From Propionispora hippei DSM 15287 (lineage in GTDB: Bacteria; Bacillota; Negativicutes; Propionisporales; Propionisporaceae): a DNA stretch of 59,303 nucleotides. The notes under the pieces were generated by a model. The model was not told the origin of the DNA, did not search any database, and saw nothing but the letters and a program-made list of their open reading frames with translations. Location: positions 1 through 59,303 of the forward strand of contig NZ_FQZD01000023.1 of the NCBI RefSeq assembly GCF_900141835.1, written 5' to 3'. Position numbers and translations under genes: made by a program. Of this stretch, positions 52,529 through 59,303 are shown piece after piece; position 1 is the stretch's first letter; each line of letters begins with the position of its first letter.

Positions 52529-54127
52529 TTATTTTTTCTTAAATAATTGCAAGTGTCTCAGCAGCTTTGCCAAAAAGGTCCCTGCCTTAGGAATTCCCGC
52601 CACATCCCGTTCTTCAACACCGCCCAGCAGCAGCAGGCTGGCGCCGTACACCAGACTGCCTGCCGCAATCGCCGCCAGTGTCGCCATGGTATTATTCAGC
52701 CAGGCGGACATGGCCGCATCATATGTATATATTACCATAATACTCATCAGGATAGTGGCCATAATCGTTTTTGCCATATTACCAAGCCTTGGGCAAAAGC
52801 CGGTGTACCGGTAGACAAAATACAAATTGAGCAGGGCGCCTACTGCAAAGTCCACATTAGTGGCCCAGGCAGCTCCCTGAATGCCCAGCGCCGGCAGCGC
52901 CGTCAGATACCAGCTCAACCCAATTTTTACGGATGCCGCGATCAGCATATTGACCAGCGGTATAGCCGTACGTCCCAACCCCTGCAGCACGCCGGTGCTA
53001 ACCTGATGGATGCCCAGAAAAACAACACCAATAGACAAAACCCGCAGTGAAATTCCCGCTTCCGGCGCGTCATAGAGCATCGCCGAGATGGGTGTGGCCA
53101 ACAGATACATCCCGGCAAAGCTGGGAATGGTAATCAGATTGGCGATTTTGATTGCCTTGGCTACCCGGCTTTGGATATGGCCGCTGTTTTTCAGCGTAAA
53201 CGCCTCCGCCACCGAAGGGACCAGGCTGGCAGCCAGCGAGCCGGTCAGGATGGTCGGCAGATTGATCAGAGCCGTCGCCATACCGGTCAGATAGCCAAAC
53301 AGTTCTGTCGCCTCCTGAATGGAAAATCCCGCCGCTTCCAGACGGGCCGGCACAATTAAAAGGTCGATGCTGGATACAACCGGCAGCATAATATTGGCCA
53401 ACGATACAGGCAAAGCCAATTTCACAATCCGCTTCATAATCCGCCAGCCCGAATCACGGGCATTCATCGTTTCCCGTGGCTGCGACAGATATGGCCGGCG
53501 ATGCCAATAATAGTACATCAGCACAACCAAACCGGCCGCCGCCCCGGGAGCCGCCCCGAAACTGGCGCCAGCCGCCGCATATTCAAGGCCCTGCGGCATC
53601 AGCACATAGGCCAGCCAAACCATGACCGCCACCCGCACCAGTTGCTCCACAATCTGCGATACCGCGGTCGGCGTCATTTGCTGCAAGCCCTGGAAGTATC
53701 CCCGGTAGCTGGACAGCACGGTTACAAAAAAAATAGCCGGCGCCAAGGCGGCAATGGCGTAATACGCCCGGGCGTCTCTGATCAACTGGTACTCGACAAG
53801 CCAGCCGGCTCCCCAATATAACAGCAGACTGGACATTAGGCCGGTAACCGCCAGCACACTCCAGGATATCCGAAATACCCGGTTGGCGCCGCTGATATCA
53901 CGGACAGCAATTTTTTCGGCCACCATAATGGAAATGGCAATCGGAATGCCCGCCGACGACAGGCTCAGCGCCAGCAAATAGATCGGATAAGCCATTTGAT
54001 ATAAACCAATGCCTTCACCGCCCAGCAGCCGGGATAATAAAATACGGTTCACAGAACCGATCAGTTTCACGATAATCCCGGCAGCCGTGAGGATTAAGGC
54101 ACCGCGCAGAAAATTATCTTTGCTCAC
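52529..54127 (-). CDS. spoVB: Stage V sporulation protein B (MOP-family polysaccharide/lipid flippase)
   Basis: 532 residues with 14 membrane segments. Family features: FLRGALILTAAGIIVKLIGSVNRILLSRLLGGEGIGLYQMA at the start, YFQGLQQMTPTAVSQIVEQLVR, and GVLQGLGRT in the second half. SpoVB moves lipid-linked cortex precursors across the outer forespore membrane in sporulation, like MurJ. GTG at 54127 has GAGGGAG six bases upstream and is preferred over the GTG at 54151, which almost touches its AAGGAG. It is in the conserved mfd-spoVT-spoVB-mazG order. Confidence 0.95.
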   Translation of the reverse strand: MSKDNFLRGALILTAAGIIVKLIGSVNRILLSRLLGGEGIGLYQMAYPIYLLALSLSSAGIPIAISIMVAEKIAVRDISGANRVFRISWSVLAVTGLMSSLLLYWGAGWLVEYQLIRDARAYYAIAALAPAIFFVTVLSSYRGYFQGLQQMTPTAVSQIVEQLVRVAVMVWLAYVLMPQGLEYAAAGASFGAAPGAAAGLVVLMYYYWHRRPYLSQPRETMNARDSGWRIMKRIVKLALPVSLANIMLPVVSSIDLLIVPARLEAAGFSIQEATELFGYLTGMATALINLPTILTGSLAASLVPSVAEAFTLKNSGHIQSRVAKAIKIANLITIPSFAGMYLLATPISAMLYDAPEAGISLRVLSIGVVFLGIHQVSTGVLQGLGRTAIPLVNMLIAASVKIGLSWYLTALPALGIQGAAWATNVDFAVGALLNLYFVYRYTGFCPRLGNMAKTIMATILMSIMVIYTYDAAMSAWLNNTMATLAAIAAGSLVYGASLLLLGGVEERDVAGIPKAGTFLAKLLRHLQLFKKK

Positions 54128-54265
54128 ACCATTCTCCCTCTCTGTTTCCACCTCCTTACTAATATATTGAACCCCTACGGTAAAATATCCCTGCTATCGA
54201 AAAATTCCCGCTCGCCGGCCCGGGTTTCATAGGAGGGAGCCAACGGAACCCTCTGGCGGTGATAT

Positions 54266-54297
54266 AAAAAAGTAGCGAACAAAGGTCCGCTACCTGT
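54266..54297 (-). terminator. Terminator after spoVT
   Basis: GTAGCGGAC / GTTCGCTAC stem with a short loop and a run of T on the minus strand. Confidence 0.85.
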
Positions 54298-54312
54298 TGA
54301 TCACCTATTCAA

Positions 54313-54879
54313 TTATTGCGACATCTGCTTAGCCAAAAAGCCTGCTGCTGTTTCGGCCAGCTTGGTTTCCATATCGGCCATCTGGACACCCGCCTGTTTG
54401 GAACAGATCACCACCGCACCGATTGCATCACCTTCCACAATAATCGGGGCAATGACTTCCGCCGTAAACTTGCAGGTTTCCCCCTCATCGCAGACAGTAA
54501 CACAATCCTTGCCATTCTTGCTTTCGCCGGGATTATTAATCAGCACGGTCTTACGTTCTTCCATGACCTTTTCAATGGCCGGTCCCAGCGGCTTATTGAG
54601 AAATTCTTTCTTTGACGCCCCTGCCACGGCTACGATATTGTCTCTGTCGGCAATCAGAATGATCTGTCCGATTGCTTCATACAAAGAGTCGGCGTACTCC
54701 TTCGCAAAATCCCCTAATTCTCCTACCGGAGAATACTTCTTTAAAATGACTTCTCCCTCACGGTCCACATATATCTCTAACGGATCACCTTCACGAATCC
54801 TTAATGTTCGTCTGATTTCTTTCGGGATTACTACTCTGCCAAGGTCATCAATTCTTCTAACAATACCAGTTGCTTTCAC
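54313..54879 (-). CDS. spoVT: Stage V sporulation protein T (AbrB-like transcription factor)
   Basis: 188 residues, start GTG with GGGGGG upstream. N-terminal AbrB-type swapped-hairpin DNA-binding domain (KATGIVRRIDDLGRVVIPKEIRRTLRIREGDPLEIYVD, residues 2-40), then a GAF-like C-terminal domain (56-185) with VIAPIIVEGDAIGAVVICSK. In B. subtilis it controls late forespore genes under sigma-G. It lies between mfd and spoVB. Confidence 0.97.
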   Translation of the reverse strand: MKATGIVRRIDDLGRVVIPKEIRRTLRIREGDPLEIYVDREGEVILKKYSPVGELGDFAKEYADSLYEAIGQIILIADRDNIVAVAGASKKEFLNKPLGPAIEKVMEERKTVLINNPGESKNGKDCVTVCDEGETCKFTAEVIAPIIVEGDAIGAVVICSKQAGVQMADMETKLAETAAGFLAKQMSQ

Positions 54880-54962
54880 CAGTATCCCCCCTTTTCAAAC
54901 AGTATTTGACATTTCAGTTCAGTGATAGTATATATCCTGCATAACACTTTTATTCATGACCT

Positions 54963-57900
54963 TCAAGCCGGTAAAAAACGATCTGTCGACGAGATAACCG
55001 CCGGATTTTCAAGCAATTCAAGTTTTTTCAGCAACCAGGGGCACAGGGATTTATCAGATAATTTTGCTGTTTTTACCTGTATGCTGCCTGGCGGTCCGGG
55101 AAACATGGTAACCCGGCCGGGCAGGCTTTCTTTCAGCGCCAGAATCCGCTCAATCTCCACATTCGGCTTCTCGCTGAACGTCATATCAATATAATGGGGT
55201 TTCTGAATAATCGCCCGGATACCCAACTGACGGGCCTTATTTTTCATGCGGGCAATGGTTAAGAGATTCATGACGCATTCCGGCGGTTCACCGAAACGGT
55301 CGATCAGTTCATCCAGCAACTCGTTCAAATGCTCGTCGCTGCGGCTGGCGGCAATCCGCTGATATATTTCTATTTTATGCATGGCATCGCTGATATAGTC
55401 ACCGGTAATATAAGCTTCCACCTGAAATTCAAGCACCGGTTCCACCGGCACTTCCACTGTTTTACCTGTTTTCAGTTCCTGAATCGCCTCATCCAGCATG
55501 TGGCAGTACATTTCAAAACCGACATTGACGATATGCCCATGCTGCTGCGCACCTAATATATTACCTGCCCCCCGGATTTCCAAATCCCGCATGGCGATCT
55601 TGAAGCCGGCTCCCAGTTCGGTAAACTCCTTAATGGCTTGCAGGCGCTTTTCCGCCACTTCGGTCAGCACCTTGTCCTGCCGGTAGGTAAAATAGGCAAA
55701 CGCCATTTGGTGGGACCGTCCCACCCGGCCCCGCATCTGGTAAAGCTGAGAGAGGCCGAAATAATCGGCGTCATAAATAATGATGGTATTGGCATTGGGT
55801 ACATCCAGCCCGTTCTCGATGATACTGGTGCAGACCAGTACATCGTCATGGCCCTCATAAAAGTCAAGCATTACCTGCTCCAAGAGTTCTTCCGGCATTT
55901 GCCCGTGAGCGCATTTAATCTTGGCATCAGGCAGCATATCACTTAAATGCTTCGCCATTTTGTCGATGGTCTGCACCCGGTTATACACAAAGTACACCTG
56001 CCCGCCCCGTTTCAGTTCCCGTTTAATGGCCTCACGAATCATTTCGTCATGATATTCAACCACATAGCTCTGGACCGGGAACCGGTTTTCCGGCGGCGTT
56101 TCAATAATGCTCATGTCCCGCGCACCGACCAGCGACATATGCAAGGTACGGGGAATCGGTGTGGCGCTCAGCGTCAGCACGTCAATCCCGGTACTCCATT
56201 TTTTTAGTTTTTCCTTTTGGGCCACACCGAAGCGCTGCTCCTCATCGACGACCAGCAGGCCGATATCCTTAAATACCAGATCGGAATTTAAGATTCGGTG
56301 CGTCCCGATCAAGATGTCAACCTGACCGGCTGCCAGCTTTCTCAACGTTTCTTTCTGTTCCTTGGCGCTGCGAAACCGGCTAATCACATCTACCGTCGGC
56401 CCAAAGCCGGATATGCGGGAGCTAAAGGTCTGGAAATGCTGCTGGGCCAGTACGGTGGTCGGCACCAGCACCGCCACCTGCTTGCCGCTCATAACCGCTT
56501 TAAAGGCCGCCCGGATGGCTACCTCGGTCTTGCCGAAACCGACGTCACCGCACAGCAGGCGATCCATGGGGCGCTGCTTTTCCATATCGGTTTTAATTTC
56601 CTTGATAGCCTCCAACTGGTCGGGAGTTTCCTCAAAGGGAAAAGCGTCTTCAAACTCCTTCTGCCAGGGAGTATCCGGCTCAAAGGCAAAGCCCGGCAGC
56701 ACCTGCCGCTCGGCATAGAGTGCCACCAGTTCCCTGGCAATATCGGCAACCGCCGCCTTGGCCCGGCTCTTGACCTTCAACCACTCGCTGCCGCCCATAC
56801 GGTGCAAACGCGGGATTTCACCTTCGGCACCGATATACTTTTGCAGCAAATGAACCTGATCGGTGGGCACATACAGTTTGTCTTCCCCGGCATAGCGGAT
56901 ATGCAGATAGTCCTTGTGGATACCGCCGACATCCAGCGTCTCCACCCCGACATATTTCCCAATGCCGTGATTGACGTGCACTACATAGTCCCCGACATTA
57001 ATATCACGGAAATAGGTAATTTTCTTTTCCTTGGCCACTCTGAGACGGGGCTTTTTCTTTTGCCGTCCGAAGATATCCAGTTCGGTAACGACCGCCAGCC
57101 GGGCCTGCGGCAATTCAAAGCCGGTGTGCAGCACGCCGGTGGCAATCAGCACCGTATCGACACTCTTGGCCGTCAACTCATCGCCAACAACCGACTTAAT
57201 GCCGGCCTGCGTCAAATTCTGCTGCATGGCGGCCGCCTTGTCCCGGGAGGACAGCAAAATAACCGGCAAGACCTTCCGCTCCAGCCAGCTTTTCAATTCG
57301 CTGAAAAACATATCCATTTGCTTGTGAAAGGGTGCAATCCCCTTGGCAGTAATGCCGGTAATCCGCGCCGGCTCAGTTTGCGGTGTTTTTTGCAGCATCA
57401 GCGACAGATAAACGACAGAATACTGTTTGGCCGCATTGGCCAGATCGGTCCAGCCAAAGACCTTTCGTTTGAGTTCGGGGTTTTCTTTAACAACCTGGCT
57501 GACCTGTTCCCGGATACGTGCCGGTTCATCGAACACCACTGTTCCGCCCGGCGGCAGATAGGAGAAAAATGCCGCCGGCTTTCCTTCATAGACCGGTTCT
57601 AAGAGCGGCAGAATATCCACCTGCTCTAGATTGTCCACTGACCGTTGCGTCGCCGCGTCAAAGGCACGCAGCGAATCCACCTCATCACCAAACAACTCCA
57701 GCCGGACAGGCAGTGATTGGTTTACCGCAAAAATATCAATAATGCCGCCGCGGGCCGAAAACTGGCCCATGCTATCCACCTGATCAACCCGTTCATAACC
57801 TAACTGCACCAATGAATTCAAAAGTTGCTCCCGGTTGATCTCGTCATGAATGCTCAAGGACAGCCGGCTGTTTAAGAACTCCTGACGGGGCGGCGCCTTT

Positions 57901-58280
57901 TGGATAGCCGCCTGGGCCGTAGCCAGCACGATCATGATATCGCCCCGGGCTATGCGGCCCAGCACATTCATCCGGCGGGCAAATAATTCGGCGCTTTTAG
58001 CCGTCACAGTAAAGGTTACGATATCAATAACCGGCAGTTCCACTACCTCTACGGCAGGCAGCAGCGTCGCCAAATCCTCCCGGATTTGCTCCAGATTGTC
58101 ATAGGTTCCCGTGACCACGACCAGCGAACGGGGCTTGGCTAAAAAGGCGGTCGCCAGCAGCAGGCTTTTTTGACTGCCCGTAACCCCGTATACCAGACTT
58201 TGTTCTTTTTCCGATGTAAATCCGGCAACAGCTTGCATCAGCGCCGGATCGTTCTGAACCATTTCTGTTAAAATTTTCAT
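54963..58280 (-). CDS. mfd: Transcription-repair coupling factor Mfd
   Basis: 1105 residues from the ATG at 58280 (GAGAGG upstream). UvrB-like N-terminal part ([30 protein letters not shown]), RNA-polymerase-interacting domain ([21 protein letters not shown]), then the RecG-like translocase: [19 protein letters not shown] (Walker A), [18 protein letters not shown] (Walker B), [44 protein letters not shown] and the TRCF tail. It removes stalled RNA polymerase and recruits UvrA. Confidence 0.98.
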   Translation of the reverse strand: MKILTEMVQNDPALMQAVAGFTSEKEQSLVYGVTGSQKSLLLATAFLAKPRSLVVVTGTYDNLEQIREDLATLLPAVEVVELPVIDIVTFTVTAKSAELFARRMNVLGRIARGDIMIVLATAQAAIQKAPPRQEFLNSRLSLSIHDEINREQLLNSLVQLGYERVDQVDSMGQFSARGGIIDIFAVNQSLPVRLELFGDEVDSLRAFDAATQRSVDNLEQVDILPLLEPVYEGKPAAFFSYLPPGGTVVFDEPARIREQVSQVVKENPELKRKVFGWTDLANAAKQYSVVYLSLMLQKTPQTEPARITGITAKGIAPFHKQMDMFFSELKSWLERKVLPVILLSSRDKAAAMQQNLTQAGIKSVVGDELTAKSVDTVLIATGVLHTGFELPQARLAVVTELDIFGRQKKKPRLRVAKEKKITYFRDINVGDYVVHVNHGIGKYVGVETLDVGGIHKDYLHIRYAGEDKLYVPTDQVHLLQKYIGAEGEIPRLHRMGGSEWLKVKSRAKAAVADIARELVALYAERQVLPGFAFEPDTPWQKEFEDAFPFEETPDQLEAIKEIKTDMEKQRPMDRLLCGDVGFGKTEVAIRAAFKAVMSGKQVAVLVPTTVLAQQHFQTFSSRISGFGPTVDVISRFRSAKEQKETLRKLAAGQVDILIGTHRILNSDLVFKDIGLLVVDEEQRFGVAQKEKLKKWSTGIDVLTLSATPIPRTLHMSLVGARDMSIIETPPENRFPVQSYVVEYHDEMIREAIKRELKRGGQVYFVYNRVQTIDKMAKHLSDMLPDAKIKCAHGQMPEELLEQVMLDFYEGHDDVLVCTSIIENGLDVPNANTIIIYDADYFGLSQLYQMRGRVGRSHQMAFAYFTYRQDKVLTEVAEKRLQAIKEFTELGAGFKIAMRDLEIRGAGNILGAQQHGHIVNVGFEMYCHMLDEAIQELKTGKTVEVPVEPVLEFQVEAYITGDYISDAMHKIEIYQRIAASRSDEHLNELLDELIDRFGEPPECVMNLLTIARMKNKARQLGIRAIIQKPHYIDMTFSEKPNVEIERILALKESLPGRVTMFPGPPGSIQVKTAKLSDKSLCPWLLKKLELLENPAVISSTDRFLPA

Positions 58281-58303
58281 AAGCACCTCTCGTCCCACAG
58301 CAA

Positions 58304-58332
58304 AAAGAGGCTTTAGCCAGTGCTAAAGCCCT
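58304..58332 (-). terminator. Terminator after fin
   Basis: GGCTTTAG / CTAAAGCC stem with a short loop, followed by TCTTTTTG on the minus strand. Confidence 0.8.
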
Positions 58333-58390
58333 AGTAAGTATGTTGATCCCTCATCGGGATGAGCTCTACCCTTATTGTATATTGTACTCA

Positions 58391-58630
58391 TTAATGCAAA
58401 AATCTATGACCGGTTCCCTTGTCACCCGAATCCTGGAAACCCAGATACTCGATGCACTTATCGCAAAGCGATTGCACCTGCATGACGCCGGCGGCTGTAT
58501 CGACTTTAATTATATCCTGGCGTTCTTTTGCCGTCAAGCAATCAAAGCCAAACTTCGCATCATCCACCTCTTCGACTTCAATTTCATCGATCGGCTCACC
58601 GCAGCAATCGCAAGTATAATAGATTCTCAC
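58391..58630 (-). CDS. fin: Anti-sigma-F factor Fin-like zinc protein
   Basis: 79 residues, start GTG with GGAGG upstream. Two CxxC pairs (CDCC at about 7-10 and CDKC at about 56-59) form a likely zinc site, and FGFDCLTAKERQDII matches the G-F-x-x-L-T-x-E-E-R core of Fin (YabK). In B. subtilis, Fin is made in the forespore, inhibits sigma-F and so allows the change to sigma-G; it lies next to mfd there too. The C-terminal tail differs from that protein. Confidence 0.85.
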   Translation of the reverse strand: MRIYYTCDCCGEPIDEIEVEEVDDAKFGFDCLTAKERQDIIKVDTAAGVMQVQSLCDKCIEYLGFQDSGDKGTGHRFLH

Positions 58631-58662
58631 GTTCTCGCGCCTCCACTGTCAGACTAAAATTC

Positions 58663-59049
58663 CTACGAAACCCGCAGCCGCTTGACCGCCAAAAGGTTCC
58701 AGGCCAGGTGCAACACAATCGCACCGGTCAAAGCCAGTCCAATCTGCCCTGTTTCCCGTAAGGTTACAACGGTCGCGCCACCAAACAGACTATGCCCGGC
58801 GACACTAAGCAAGGCCGCCTTACTCCGCCCCCTGCCGCCGGTCAGCCAATCATAGCCGGCCTCAATCAGACCAAATACGGCATGGGTCAAAAAAATATCG
58901 GCTCCCAAATAAAAGGATAGCAGTGTCTTGGCACTTTCTTCGATGACAGGACTGTAAGTAATCACCGTTTTTACTCCGATACGAGTTAGCAGCGCCTTAT
59001 TGACAATAAAGCTCAGCGCCGCCATCAGCACAGCGATCAAGTAAGCCAT
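58663..59049 (-). CDS. Small PrsW-like membrane protein
   Basis: 128 residues from the ATG at 59049 (GGAGG upstream). About four membrane segments. It has EESAK (about 36-40), FGLIE (about 57-61) and later GHSLFGG and HLAWN, which correspond to the E-E-x-x-K, F-x-x-x-E and His motifs of PrsW/CPBP-type intramembrane proteases, but it is only about half the length of the known PrsW. It lies just upstream of the anti-sigma factor gene fin on the same strand. Family-level call only; catalytic function is inferred. Confidence 0.55.
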   Translation of the reverse strand: MAYLIAVLMAALSFIVNKALLTRIGVKTVITYSPVIEESAKTLLSFYLGADIFLTHAVFGLIEAGYDWLTGGRGRSKAALLSVAGHSLFGGATVVTLRETGQIGLALTGAIVLHLAWNLLAVKRLRVS

Positions 59050-59071
59050 TTCCAGCCTCCAAAGAAAACTG

Positions 59072-59100
59072 AGTGGTCCATTTACTGCAAATGGACCACT
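59072..59100. promoter_or_regulatory. Hairpin upstream of the PrsW-like gene
   Basis: AGTGGTCCATTT and its complement around a five-base loop, 23 bases before the start codon. No T tract follows in the right place for a terminator; it may be an operator or an mRNA 5' hairpin. Confidence 0.5.
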
Positions 59101-59206
59101 TCTCTCACCATTTAATCCTAGCATTTCCCATCTGCCTGCAATTTATACTTACCGTGGTCCACCAACCTTGAAAACAGAAACTGCTGACAGTAAAAATTGG
59201 GCGGAC

Positions 59207-59303
59207 CACTAGTGTCTTGGCAAAGTTATGAATTAGAATTATACAGTATAGATTTTTCTGCAATGCAAGGCGGAGGAGGCGCGCATATCGGCCATATGTA
59301 AGC
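59207..59303. repeat. Repeat family B, partial copy B3 (cut by the window end)
   Basis: Starts CCACTAGTGTCTTGGCAAAG and continues to GCAAGGCGGAGGAGGCGC, TATCGGCCATAT and TAAGC, in the same order as B1 and B4. The right half is beyond the window. Confidence 0.75.

Overview
The window comes from an endospore-forming, outer-membrane Firmicute of the Negativicutes, most likely Sporomusaceae. Evidence is the mfd-spoVT-spoVB-mazG-hup and yabP-yabQ-divIC-S1-spoIIE-tilS-hpt-ftsH backbone, the sporulation genes fin, spoIID and spoIIE, and the 16S 5' part, which has an extended V1 region as seen in some members of this group. The genus is not determined. Almost all genes are on the minus strand; the plus-strand genes are a two-component system with a secreted protein (16169-19161), a PhoR-like kinase (43019-44818) and a PhoH-like protein (44965-46350).

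Layout, left to right. 1-700: 5' end of a 16S rRNA gene reading out of the window, with tandem promoters. 706-2736: lysS and greA. 2954-5529: a three-gene operon with an acyl-ACP-reductase-like enzyme, an uncharacterised protein often labelled quinate dehydrogenase, and a small HTH protein. 5704-6660: dusB. 6904-13571: a polyol locus with a glucitol-type PTS (IIA, IIB, IIC), GutM, two paralogous SorC-type regulators and an SAF-domain oxidoreductase of the DXR-like (DRL) family; three transcription units carry near-identical promoters. 14141-15916: coaX and birA. 16169-19161: two-component system plus a secreted repeat protein. 19288-31527: asparaginase, ftsH, hpt, tilS, a split ThrE exporter, spoIIE, an S1 protein, divIC, yabQ, a lytic transglycosylase and yabP. 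32252-50527: spoIID, a chemoreceptor and a phosphate-starvation island. 50652-59049: hup, mazG, spoVB, spoVT, mfd, fin and a small PrsW-like membrane protein.

The phosphate island is the most coherent accessory block. pstSCA and pstB-phoU are separated by about 10 kb, and phoB and phoR are also apart. Repeats of TTAACA every 11 bp (PhoP/PhoB boxes) stand in front of pstS, pstC, pstB, a diacylglycerol-glycosyltransferase/phospholipase-C operon, and (inverted) the chemoreceptor. The glycosyltransferase plus phospholipase C pair suggests phosphate-controlled exchange of phospholipid for glycolipid.

Four families of dispersed, mostly palindromic repeats (here called A, B, C, D) fill the intergenic gaps. 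One A copy supplies the stop codon of phoB, B copies are nested inside another A copy, and D shares a 14-base core with the expanded V1 region of the 16S gene.
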